Positions 9,436 to 17,903 of a stretch of DNA of 64,000 nt are shown in pieces. Both the position numbers and the translations under genes were made by a program. Position 1 is the stretch's first letter. The number at the start of each line of letters is the position of its first letter. The DNA is from Bdellovibrionales bacterium CG10_big_fil_rev_8_21_14_0_10_45_34 (lineage in GTDB: Bacteria; Bdellovibrionota; Bdellovibrionia; Bdellovibrionales; 1-14-0-10-45-34): positions 1 through 64,000 of the forward strand of contig PEZS01000007.1 in the NCBI GenBank assembly GCA_002778785.1. The letters run 5' to 3'. Below the pieces are notes generated by a model that worked only from the letters and a program-made list of their open reading frames with translations, made no database searches and was not told the origin of the DNA.

Positions 9436-9499
9436 TTGCACCTTCCTGGCCAAGTTACTGCGAATTCTGACGAAACCTTGAGATTTTTACGAGGCTCAA

Positions 9500-9528
9500 C
9501 CCACAAACTTAAAACGAGAGGTTGTGGG
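9500..9528. terminator. Possible hairpin between convergent ychF and oppC
   Basis: CCCACAA (9500-9506) and TTGTGGG (9522-9528) can pair across a 15-nt loop in the 118-nt gap between the two convergent genes. No U-run follows on either strand, so a terminator role is only a guess from position. Confidence 0.3.
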
Positions 9529-9553
9529 GATTACTCAGGTTCGACTAATAACT

Positions 9554-10486
9554 TCAACGGTTCTTAAGTTTTGGATCAAAGGCATCTCTAAGGCCGTCGC
9601 CAAACAAATTAAATGCGAGCATCGTGAAGAATATAGCGACACCAGGAAATATAATTATATGTGGAAAGGTTCGTAAAGACCGCCACCCTTCGCTAGCCAA
9701 CACTCCCCAACTGCTAAACGGAGGCTGAAGACCGAGCCCAATAAAACTGAGGAAGCTTTCGAAGAGAACGTTTGTCGGAATCTGAAAGGTAAGAGTCACG
9801 ATAATGGGACCAACGATATTTGGTAAAATATGCTTAAACATGATCTGCAGTCCACCTGCACCCATCGCGCTAGCAGCCTCGACAAATAACATCTGCTTCA
9901 CCTGAAGGACTTGCCCGCGCACCAGCCGTGCGACTCCCACCCAACTGACTAAGCTCAACGCAAGAAAGATACCCATTAAAGCTTTTAGTTCTGGGTTAGT
10001 GAATATATCGAACGAGCTAAAAATGACCATGACAAGAATCAAAAGAACCAACTCGGGAACTGTGTAGAGAATATCAATAACACGCATCATGACCGAATCC
10101 ACTCGTCCGCCAAACCATCCTGATAAGGCGCCATACAGCGTTCCCAAAATAAGAGAAACTATCGCCGTAAACACTCCAACCGCCATTGATACGCGTGCTC
10201 CGAAAATGATTCTAGAGAGCATATCTCGACCCAGAGAATCAGTGCCTAGCAAATAAGTGGAATTTGGCGGTGAAAGAGCAGCATCTATGTTTTGCAAATC
10301 AAATGGGTAAGGAGCTATTTCTTCTGCGAATATGGCAACTATACACACAAATACGATAAAAACTGCAGATACTACGGCACCTTTATTTTTTAAGAGGCGC
10401 TTACGAGAGTCGGACCATAAGCTCCTACCCTTTGCGTCTGCTGGGATCGACTGAATGTCTTGAGCCGTCGCCGGTTTTGCTGTCAC
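9554..10486 (-). CDS. oppC: Peptide ABC transporter permease, DppC/OppC type
   Basis: An inner-membrane permease of an oligopeptide/dipeptide importer (310 aa). An N-terminal cytoplasmic arm carries the OppC_N-type segment, followed by one TM (about 37-55), the periplasmic LGTDSLGRDMLSRII signature and a five-TM permease domain. The EAA loop is EAASAMGAGGLQIMFKHILPN. The start is a GTG with GAGGAG seven nt upstream. It follows oppB by 13 nt. No ATPase subunit (oppD/oppF) follows, because ychF converges on this end. Confidence 0.93.
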   Translation of the reverse strand: MTAKPATAQDIQSIPADAKGRSLWSDSRKRLLKNKGAVVSAVFIVFVCIVAIFAEEIAPYPFDLQNIDAALSPPNSTYLLGTDSLGRDMLSRIIFGARVSMAVGVFTAIVSLILGTLYGALSGWFGGRVDSVMMRVIDILYTVPELVLLILVMVIFSSFDIFTNPELKALMGIFLALSLVSWVGVARLVRGQVLQVKQMLFVEAASAMGAGGLQIMFKHILPNIVGPIIVTLTFQIPTNVLFESFLSFIGLGLQPPFSSWGVLASEGWRSLRTFPHIIIFPGVAIFFTMLAFNLFGDGLRDAFDPKLKNR

Positions 10487-10499
10487 GCTTTGCTCCTCG

Positions 10500-11579
10500 C
10501 TAACTCAGTTTGATTCTTGGATCTAAGAATGCATAAAGCACATCAACCAACAAATTGGCCAATACAAGAAGCGTGGCATAGACGATCGTCACACCCAAAA
10601 CGAGCGGGTAATCTCTGTTTGTCACACTTTGAATAAAGTGCTTACCCATGCCGGGAATTGCAAAAATAAGTTCTATAATGAATGTTCCTGACAAAATTTG
10701 TGCAACAAGAGGTGCCGCAATGGTAATTACAGGTATCAAAGAATTCTTCAACACATGTTTAAAGAGCACTGTGCGCCAACCCAGCCCTTTCGCCTTTGCG
10801 GTTCTCACAAAGTCTGAATGAATTGTGTCTAGCACACTCGATCTAGTAAGCCTTGCGATGATCGCAGCTGGTCTAACTCCCAACGTAACGACAGGCAAAA
10901 TGTAGTAAACCGGCCCAATCCAAAGTGCTGGCGGCAACCACCCTAGGTGGTATGAAAATATAAGAATCAGTACCGGGGCTACAAGAAAGCTTGGCAGAGC
11001 CACGCCACTCATTGCCACGATCATGGCTCCGTTATCTAAAATCGTATTGTGTTTGGACGCGGCAAAAACTCCCAACGGAATCCCGATCATAAAACTAATT
11101 AATATCGCGTACAAACCAAGTTGAAACGATACAGGCAAAGATTCGCTAATGATGTCTGTTACGTCTCTTCCGATAAACTTGTACGACTCACCGAAATCAC
11201 CCCTCAAAAGCTTACCGATGTAGGCGATGTACTGCTCAGGTAAGGGCGCATTTAAGTTGTACTTCGCTTCGATATTCGCCTTAACCTCTGGCGGCAATGC
11301 TTTTTCGGAATCAAACGGACCACCTGGTAAAAATCGCAGCAATAGGAACGTCGCAGAGACAATCACCCAAAGCACAAATGCCGCTTGCATAAGCCTTCTT
11401 ACGACAAACGGAAAGATTCCTTTTCTGATGACTAGATAGGTGCCCGCAGTCAGGGCATAGACTATAAGAGTTGTAACTGTGTACTGTCTTAAATCACTTT
11501 TACCTACAATCAAGTCAACCAAGATCGTGGCAACAACAAGAGCAAATAACCCGTAAGAGAGTATTGCCTTTATATTCAT
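10500..11579 (-). CDS. oppB: Peptide ABC transporter permease, DppB/OppB type, with N-terminal extension
   Basis: Permease subunit (359 aa). The canonical OppB start corresponds to VVRRLMQAAFVLWVIVSATF near residue 60, followed by RFLPGGPFD, the FGESYK motif and the EAA-type loop ending in KNSLIPVIT. Ahead of this lie about 58 residues with two extra hydrophobic segments (about 5-22 and 34-50) not found in typical OppB proteins. The reading frame has a good overlap with oppA (ATGA, 4 nt), so the extension is probably real and not a wrong start. Confidence 0.92.
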   Translation of the reverse strand: MNIKAILSYGLFALVVATILVDLIVGKSDLRQYTVTTLIVYALTAGTYLVIRKGIFPFVVRRLMQAAFVLWVIVSATFLLLRFLPGGPFDSEKALPPEVKANIEAKYNLNAPLPEQYIAYIGKLLRGDFGESYKFIGRDVTDIISESLPVSFQLGLYAILISFMIGIPLGVFAASKHNTILDNGAMIVAMSGVALPSFLVAPVLILIFSYHLGWLPPALWIGPVYYILPVVTLGVRPAAIIARLTRSSVLDTIHSDFVRTAKAKGLGWRTVLFKHVLKNSLIPVITIAAPLVAQILSGTFIIELIFAIPGMGKHFIQSVTNRDYPLVLGVTIVYATLLVLANLLVDVLYAFLDPRIKLS

Positions 11580-13162
11580 TTCTCGAGCTCGACGTTACTG
11601 TATCTGTAAACCATCAAAACATTCACTGGGTAATTCTTCACCCTTGGTTTGATAATTTTGTTCTGAACTCCGAAGTAGAGTGGAACAACAGGAACATCAA
11701 CTTCAACCATAATTCTCTGCGCCTGATCGTAAAGTTCTTTTCGCTTTTCTGGATCGAACTCAGATTTGGCCTGCTCTACGAGTTTGTCGTAGTTTGGGTT
11801 GCCCCATCTTGTGCGGTTTTGATCTGAATAACTTGTCATAAGATCCATAAAGTTATCTGGATCAGGAAAATCCCCCACCCAGCCCATTCGCCAAATGTGC
11901 TCGGGGTTTGTCTTAAGAGTATTGAGATAAACCTTCCACTCTTCGTTGCGTATTTCGATTTCAAGAGCAAGATTTCGCTTTAGCTGCGCTTGAACGTTTT
12001 CTGCAATCCTCTTGTGATCTTCGTTCGTGTTGATCGAAAGGACCAAGCGCGGAAACTTCGAGCGGTCCTTGTAGCCCGCCTCATCAAGAAGTGTTTTTGC
12101 TTTTTCGACGTTAAAGTCTAAGCCGATCTCGTCATTTGCAGCCAAAATCCCCGTTGGGATCCAGCTCTTGGCCGGCTCGTAGCCCGTAGCCAACATTCTT
12201 ACAATTTCGTTTTTATCAATGGCGTGGTTAAAGGCCTTACGAACAAGTACGTTGTCCATAGGCTTTCGAGACGTATTAAACCCATAGTAATAAAGATAAA
12301 GATTGGGCGCCCGCCTAAAATCAGGTCGTTTTTCTAAGACGGTCATTTCGGTAGAAGGTAGCGTATTGAGAGAATCTAATTTGTCTGCCTCGTAAAGTGC
12401 CATCGCCGTCGCCGTCTCAAGAATCATATACATGAGAATGTTTTTGGTTTTAGCCTTTTCGCCCCAATAGGAATCGTTTCTCTCTAGCACAATCGATTTT
12501 TCATGATCCCAAATTTTGAGATTGTATGGCCCCAGTGTCACTAGGTTACCGGGCTGTGTCCATTTATCGCCGTGCTTAGTAACGACATCTTTTCGCATGG
12601 GGTAGGTAGAATGGTGAGTCATAAAGTAAGGGAAGAAACTCTTCGATTGCTTGAGTCTCACAACAAGGGTCGATCCGTCCTTAACTTCCACTCCAACTTG
12701 AGAAAAGTCTTTTAGTTTTCCTTCGTTGTATTCTTTCGCGCCGACAATGCTAAATAGGTTGTAAGCGTATTCCGCAGCAGTAGCTGGGTTGAGAAGCCGC
12801 TCCCATCCGTCGAGCACGTCTTGCGCAGTAAATTCTTTTCCGTCACTCCACTTGACGCCTTGGCGAAGTTTAAAAGTCCAAGTTTTTGCTTGATCAGTGG
12901 CTTCCCAAGACTCCGCCAATGCGGGTTTAAGGGCCATATCCGGCGAATTAAGGTCGTAGGCAACAAGCCCGTCCATAATATTAGACACAACCTCCGCGGA
13001 CGTTGTGTCTGTAATTCGTGACCAGTCAAGCGTTGGAGGCTCGGTGTTCAGATTTGTGCGCAAGGTTTCATCGTATTTTAAACCATACTCCAAATCTTGG
13101 TTTTTCTGAGTACACGATGAGACTAATAAGGAAATCAAAATGCCTGACGCGACAATTTTCAT
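11576..13162 (-). CDS. oppA: Peptide-binding lipoprotein of the ABC transporter
   Basis: A 528-residue extracytoplasmic solute-binding protein (SBP_bac_5 family). A lipoprotein signal ends in the lipobox V-S-S-C with Cys17. The typical TLDW ... T(D)TTSAEV, GLVAYD and WSDGKEFTAQDV (family W-S-DG-P-TAxDV) sequences follow, and the C-terminal RRWGNPNYD-like part is also present. It delivers peptides to the OppB/OppC permeases encoded immediately downstream with a 4-nt overlap. The exact peptide or other substrate is unknown; some family members bind murein peptides or nickel. Confidence 0.93.
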   Translation of the reverse strand: MKIVASGILISLLVSSCTQKNQDLEYGLKYDETLRTNLNTEPPTLDWSRITDTTSAEVVSNIMDGLVAYDLNSPDMALKPALAESWEATDQAKTWTFKLRQGVKWSDGKEFTAQDVLDGWERLLNPATAAEYAYNLFSIVGAKEYNEGKLKDFSQVGVEVKDGSTLVVRLKQSKSFFPYFMTHHSTYPMRKDVVTKHGDKWTQPGNLVTLGPYNLKIWDHEKSIVLERNDSYWGEKAKTKNILMYMILETATAMALYEADKLDSLNTLPSTEMTVLEKRPDFRRAPNLYLYYYGFNTSRKPMDNVLVRKAFNHAIDKNEIVRMLATGYEPAKSWIPTGILAANDEIGLDFNVEKAKTLLDEAGYKDRSKFPRLVLSINTNEDHKRIAENVQAQLKRNLALEIEIRNEEWKVYLNTLKTNPEHIWRMGWVGDFPDPDNFMDLMTSYSDQNRTRWGNPNYDKLVEQAKSEFDPEKRKELYDQAQRIMVEVDVPVVPLYFGVQNKIIKPRVKNYPVNVLMVYRYSNVELEK

Positions 13163-13331
13163 GGAACCCTCCCCAGCTTAAGCGCCGCTTTTTGTTCTCT
13201 ATTCTTTTTGATGCTCAGTCAACTGAAAGCACCCGGAGCTTACGTCACCTGATTTTTCCCCAAGTTTCGGAAACTGGTTTACTCGCCGCGCTTCCTGATC
13301 AAGTCACGGCCTACCAAGTCACCTCACCAGG

Positions 13332-15923
13332 TCACCAGGTCTCCTTTGCAGAAACCGGGCCATCAGGAAAGATACCAATTGGCTCCACTAACGACGCCAT
13401 GACTGGAGGCTTTCCCCCGAATCGATGAAGGCCGACGTATGCGTAGTAGTTTTGAACAACACGTTTCACGTAAGTTCTTGTCTCGATAAAGGGTATATGT
13501 TCGACGAATTCATCCAAACTGAGATGCCCGTGACTTTTCAGCCAAAGGTGAACACGATGAGGCCCCGCATTATAACTTGCAGCGACTAAGGGAAGCTTGC
13601 ATTTCCAGCGGTCGCACAATCTCTTCAAATAACTTGCCCCCAAGCGGATATTCCATTTCGGGTCATCGAGCCAATTCAGTTCAAAACTATCTATGCCCAT
13701 TAAAGCCGTAAGTTTTAAAGCCGTATATGGCATGATCTGCATGAGCCCAACCGCTCCGACTGGCGAACGCACCCAAGGTCTATACTGACTTTCAGCGCGC
13801 ATAATAGACAGAATGAATTCGGGCTCTATCTGCTGCTTTTGAGCCTCTAAGTTGACAGTTTCTGTATACGCGTAAGGGTAAGATTGCTTCCAAAGCGAAG
13901 TTCCGTGCTGCCAACCTTTTTTAATTCTTTCATCTCCAAAACGACTTTGCGCAATTTGATGGGCTCGGTCGTAGCCGCCTATCAATATATATTCATCGAT
14001 GAGTGCCCTTAGCTTTTTCGGATCTCGCGTACTGCGCTCGACTTCCATCAGTTCATGCCGTGCCCAGCGGTCTAATCCAACAGCATGTAGAGCGCGTGCT
14101 CTGGTGATGCGTTCACTGTTGGGGTCTTTTTTAAATAGCTCAATGACAGGCGCATCTAAAAAGAAATCCATCGCCGTTGGAAGTACCACGGGCACCGCGG
14201 CTTCAACAGTTTGCGACTCATCTAACTCGGGAGTTGGTTCCGCAACTTTTTCGTCTTCTTCGACGTCGGTTGCAGCCAACTCGTCTGCAATCTCAAACGC
14301 TTCATCTTCGCCTTCTTCAGACTCATCGACCACAGCCACAAAGTTAGCTTTCGTATCAGTGTCATTTGCCGCAGTTCGACGTTCCGCCGGTATCAGCGGA
14401 GCCGCAACGGGCAAAAATGACGGAGCCGGTTTTTCGTTTGCCACTGAAATATTTCGTTGAACACTGCCGTCGATCTCGGCGAGTCTCGCCTCTGCCAATA
14501 TCCGATAATAATCAATTTCGCGGCTTTGTGCTAAATGACGAAACCCATCTTTGGCTTGATCAACTTGCTTAAGCTTCAGCTGCACTGTAGCGATCCAGTA
14601 AAGTAGACGCGTTTCGATCGCTCTTCGCTTTCTACCCCGAGCACCTCTTTTTAAATCTCGAAACTCTTTGAGCGCTGACTCGTAATCTCTTTTCATGTAA
14701 CTTGAAAAAGCCAGATACCACCTAGAATCACTGACGTATCCCGATCGTGGAAATTTTTGAATGATTTCTTTAAACGCAGATGTTGCCCCGTCGTAATCAG
14801 CGGCTTGAAATCGCAAGAACGCCGCCAAAAATTGAGCGCTTCGTCCTATTTTTCCGCGCGGTGAGATAGCCATCACCTTTTCATAAGTCGATATAGCTAA
14901 GTTATATTCACCCGTGCGAGTAGCTGCCTTTGCGATGAGCATGAGATAATTTAAATTCACTCTCATTTCAGTGTAATAAGGAATCAGCACCTTAAATGCG
15001 TCTAAGGTCTCCCCTTCATCCACTAAATAGGAGCCTCTTAAATGATCGAGAAAGTATTTGGAATATTCTCCTGATCTATTTTCTAAAACAGCCAGTTCTT
15101 GGTCACCCTTTTTTGAAAAACCAGACATCTGAAGTGTGCGGATGCGCTTTTGTATCTCTTTGCGCGTGGGATGGCAGCCGCTTAAACGAATCGCATCTAT
15201 GTCGTTTTTCTCTAAGTCGATACCCCAGTTGGCAATCTTTTCAAATGCAGAGTACTTCGAATACAACTTTCTAGCCCATCGACATGCGCTGGAATTTTCT
15301 TTTAAGAGTAGCTCCGCCTTAACAAGTGTGTGAAGAACATCTGCATACTCAACTCGGCCCCGAAATCGCCGCTCCATTCTTCTAAGGTCATTTAAACTTG
15401 CTCTCGATTTTTCAGTAATAAGTTTCGAGCGCGAGACGCCATACTCAGCATCGTCTTTTAAGAATCGTGGTAGTTTAGCGCGAATCGCTGATCGAAAACT
15501 TTCAATGGCGTCTTTGTATTTTTGGCTTTTCTCGTAAGCGACTCCCAAATCAAGAAATACGTAGGGTCGCAAGAGAAAGTCTCCTTTAGCCAACTTCTCG
15601 AGCGACGCGATTCTTTCTGGAGTTGGGCCTTGTAGATTGATTTCGTCCCGAAGCAAAATCCACTGTGCCACTTTTTGAAGTTCTTGATTCTTAGAATTGT
15701 CGCGTATTTTCTCTAAGAGTTCTTTTGCTGCCTCAGTCTTCCCTGTCGACAAGAGCTGGGTATATCCAGAGAGTAGTGGGACGTCCGAATCCGCAGCTCG
15801 GACTCCAACGGCCACACAAGTTACACCGATAATCAGCAGACTGACTGATATCCACCAGTTGTAGCTAACCGTTTTACCAACGACTCTTTGCAGCTCAAAA
15901 AAAGCTTTAGTACCCCACCCCAT
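13332..15923 (-). CDS. Lytic murein transglycosylase with TPR superhelix (Slt70-like)
   Basis: A cell-wall enzyme that cleaves the MurNAc-GlcNAc bond and makes 1,6-anhydro ends. After a TM/signal segment near the N-terminus, a long TPR-like alpha region (about residues 50-500) is followed by an acidic Glu/Asp/Ala-rich linker. A C-terminal SLT domain then has the catalytic Glu in IMRAESQYRPWV, the GLMQIMP motif and AASYNAGPHRV. It is larger than E. coli Slt70 (863 aa here). The start is uncertain. ATG at 15923 gives a leader free of radA but its AGGTGG is very close. ATGs at 15947 and 15971 overlap the 5' end of radA and have no ribosome site. Confidence 0.88.
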   Translation of the reverse strand: MGWGTKAFFELQRVVGKTVSYNWWISVSLLIIGVTCVAVGVRAADSDVPLLSGYTQLLSTGKTEAAKELLEKIRDNSKNQELQKVAQWILLRDEINLQGPTPERIASLEKLAKGDFLLRPYVFLDLGVAYEKSQKYKDAIESFRSAIRAKLPRFLKDDAEYGVSRSKLITEKSRASLNDLRRMERRFRGRVEYADVLHTLVKAELLLKENSSACRWARKLYSKYSAFEKIANWGIDLEKNDIDAIRLSGCHPTRKEIQKRIRTLQMSGFSKKGDQELAVLENRSGEYSKYFLDHLRGSYLVDEGETLDAFKVLIPYYTEMRVNLNYLMLIAKAATRTGEYNLAISTYEKVMAISPRGKIGRSAQFLAAFLRFQAADYDGATSAFKEIIQKFPRSGYVSDSRWYLAFSSYMKRDYESALKEFRDLKRGARGRKRRAIETRLLYWIATVQLKLKQVDQAKDGFRHLAQSREIDYYRILAEARLAEIDGSVQRNISVANEKPAPSFLPVAAPLIPAERRTAANDTDTKANFVAVVDESEEGEDEAFEIADELAATDVEEDEKVAEPTPELDESQTVEAAVPVVLPTAMDFFLDAPVIELFKKDPNSERITRARALHAVGLDRWARHELMEVERSTRDPKKLRALIDEYILIGGYDRAHQIAQSRFGDERIKKGWQHGTSLWKQSYPYAYTETVNLEAQKQQIEPEFILSIMRAESQYRPWVRSPVGAVGLMQIMPYTALKLTALMGIDSFELNWLDDPKWNIRLGASYLKRLCDRWKCKLPLVAASYNAGPHRVHLWLKSHGHLSLDEFVEHIPFIETRTYVKRVVQNYYAYVGLHRFGGKPPVMASLVEPIGIFPDGPVSAKETW

Positions 15924-15945
15924 CCACCTATTGTAAGACGGAGTC

Positions 15946-17382
15946 ATGTCGAAATCGAGAGCAAGATCCATTTTTGTTTGTCAAAACTGTGGCGCTCAAC
16001 GTCCGAAGTGGGAGGGCTATTGTACCGACTGCAAATCCTGGAATTCCTTCGTTGAGGAGAAACTTCAGAAAGCAGCGCCCGACCAAGGTCGTGGTTGGGT
16101 AAGACCAGCAGTCGAAGATTCTCCCATCGCACTGAATTCCGCTATTGCCAGCGCGGTCAGCCATGCTCCTTGCGGTATTGGCGAGTTAGACCGAGTGCTT
16201 GGAGGTGGATTTGTTGCATCAAGTCTCATCTTACTGGGCGGGGAACCAGGGATAGGAAAGAGCACGCTCGTGCTACAAACTGCGGGAGCACTTAGCTCAA
16301 TGGGTCTCAAAACTCTTTATATCTCTGCAGAAGAAAGTCCGCAGCAGACCGCGTTACGGGCAGAGAGACTCGGCATCAGATCTGATCTCATAGAGGTAGC
16401 TTCACAATCAAATTTAGAGAAAATTTTGGAGTGGGCGAGCGAAAAGCAGCCCGATTTACTGATTATTGATTCTATTCAGACCATTTTTAGTCCCAGTCTT
16501 GAGGCAGCCCCAGGGTCAGTATCTCAGGTGAGGGATTGCGCAGCACAACTCCTACGTTGGACAAAATCGTCGAAAGCTTCGACTTGGATCATCGGTCACA
16601 TCAATAAAGACGGACACATTGCCGGGCCGAAGGTTCTTGAGCATATGGTAGATACGGTTTTGAACTTCGAGGGTGATCCTCATCAAAACTACCGAATCCT
16701 GCGCGCTATAAAGAATCGCTTTGGTGCCGCCGGCGAAATTGGTGTTTTTGAAATGCAAGGCATTGGCTTGGTAGAAGTGAGCAATCCTTCACAAATATTT
16801 TTAGGAGAGTCAGAAGTCGCTCAATCAGGCTGTTCCGCATTTGCCTCTATGGAAGGTGCAAGACCACTTGTTGTTGAGATTCAAGCTCTCTCTACTTTTT
16901 CTCCGCTGAACAATCCACGCAGAGTTTCCGTTGGTATCGAGACGCAGCGGCTTCATATGATTTGCGCCGTTTTAGAAAAACATTTGCGTCTGCAGCTTTA
17001 CCAGCGAGATGTGTTTGTGAACGTGATGGGTGGATTAAAAATTAGTGAGCCTGCCGCCGATCTAGCTGTTGCAGTGGCAATGTTGTCGAGCGAAGCTGGT
17101 AAGCCCTTAGCCAGTCGGCTCTGCGCCATTGGAGAGATTGGTCTTACGGGCGAAATAAGACCCGTTAACCAAATGGAGATGAGAGTCAAAGAAGCCTTAA
17201 GACTTGGGTTTAAGGCACTTTATCTCCCACACTCCAGCAAAGAACGATTGAAAAGTGCCCTCTCAACCGCTGATAGCAAAAAGGTGCGCTGGCTTTCTTC
17301 GCTCAAGGAGCTTCACGACATCAAAAGCAAAGTGCAAAAAAACTCATCCAAAGACGACGAGCTGGCGTTCAACTCTCCTTGA
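15946..17382 (+). CDS. radA: DNA repair protein RadA (Sms)
   Basis: A RecA-like ATPase (478 aa) that drives branch migration in recombination. The zinc-finger cysteines are C12, C15, C26 and C29. Walker A is GGEPGIGKST (98-107), LLIIDSIQT is Walker B and the RadA-specific KNRFG motif lies near 258. A C-terminal Lon-protease-like domain carries the DLAVAVAMLSS region and GEIGLTGEIRPV. The start codon faces the lytic transglycosylase gene across a very short or overlapping junction. The stop TGA overlaps a TTG start of the next small gene. Confidence 0.96.
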   Translation: MSKSRARSIFVCQNCGAQRPKWEGYCTDCKSWNSFVEEKLQKAAPDQGRGWVRPAVEDSPIALNSAIASAVSHAPCGIGELDRVLGGGFVASSLILLGGEPGIGKSTLVLQTAGALSSMGLKTLYISAEESPQQTALRAERLGIRSDLIEVASQSNLEKILEWASEKQPDLLIIDSIQTIFSPSLEAAPGSVSQVRDCAAQLLRWTKSSKASTWIIGHINKDGHIAGPKVLEHMVDTVLNFEGDPHQNYRILRAIKNRFGAAGEIGVFEMQGIGLVEVSNPSQIFLGESEVAQSGCSAFASMEGARPLVVEIQALSTFSPLNNPRRVSVGIETQRLHMICAVLEKHLRLQLYQRDVFVNVMGGLKISEPAADLAVAVAMLSSEAGKPLASRLCAIGEIGLTGEIRPVNQMEMRVKEALRLGFKALYLPHSSKERLKSALSTADSKKVRWLSSLKELHDIKSKVQKNSSKDDELAFNSP

Positions 17383-17705
17383 GTGCAAAAAGAATTCAAG
17401 ATTCAATTAAATACAAATCGACTGAACTCTCTGCCGAAGAGTCGATTTGGAAAGACTCCGCAATGCTTAGAAGTCGCGTTATGAATTGGAAGTATGTTAA
17501 CTTCGATTCGAACCAGCTTATATATTGTCTGCTTTATATCGAATCCGGGTCAGCGACAGAACAGTATGAATTCAAGGATTCCTGTGATCTCGATAAAGTT
17601 CGAGAGCTCCCAAAAGTGCTCGTTGATTTTTCACAAGAAATGAAACACTTCACCGATGAGTTCCGCTTCATTCAGTCAGCCCATGCTCTGATAAAAAATC
17701 CCTAA
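17379..17705 (+). CDS. Small protein of unknown function coupled to radA
   Basis: A 108-residue cytoplasmic protein with no family I recognise. The likely TTG start overlaps the radA stop (TTGA), which would couple translation. An ATG at 17463 would give a shorter 80-residue version. The sequence is soluble, rich in Ser, Glu and Lys, and has no signal peptide or TM. The C-terminal half (DKVRELPKVLVDFSQEM...) looks helical. Confidence that it is expressed rests on the tight spacing to radA only. Confidence 0.5.
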   Translation: MSAKRIQDSIKYKSTELSAEESIWKDSAMLRSRVMNWKYVNFDSNQLIYCLLYIESGSATEQYEFKDSCDLDKVRELPKVLVDFSQEMKHFTDEFRFIQSAHALIKNP

Positions 17706-17736
17706 AAAGAGGCTACAGCAACCGCGTTCTCTAGAC

Positions 17737-17753
17737 TGTAAAAGACTTTTACA
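17737..17753. other. 17-bp palindrome between radA unit and next gene
   Basis: TGTAAAAG-A-CTTTTACA is a perfect 8-bp inverted repeat around a single base. It lies 32 nt after the stop of the small radA-linked gene and 151 nt before the next start. It could be a protein-binding operator or a small hairpin; there is no U-run. Confidence 0.35.
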
Positions 17754-17903
17754 CCCTTAGAAAACCTTACACTCGCACGGGCAGGCGAAATCTGATAAAA
17801 TCCTCACAGCATTAATCAATAAAAGGGTTTTACTTACAAATGTTAGATGACAAACTTTTGGCCCCCAACCTTTCTATTAAATATACGTGTGTTCGAAAGA
17901 AAT

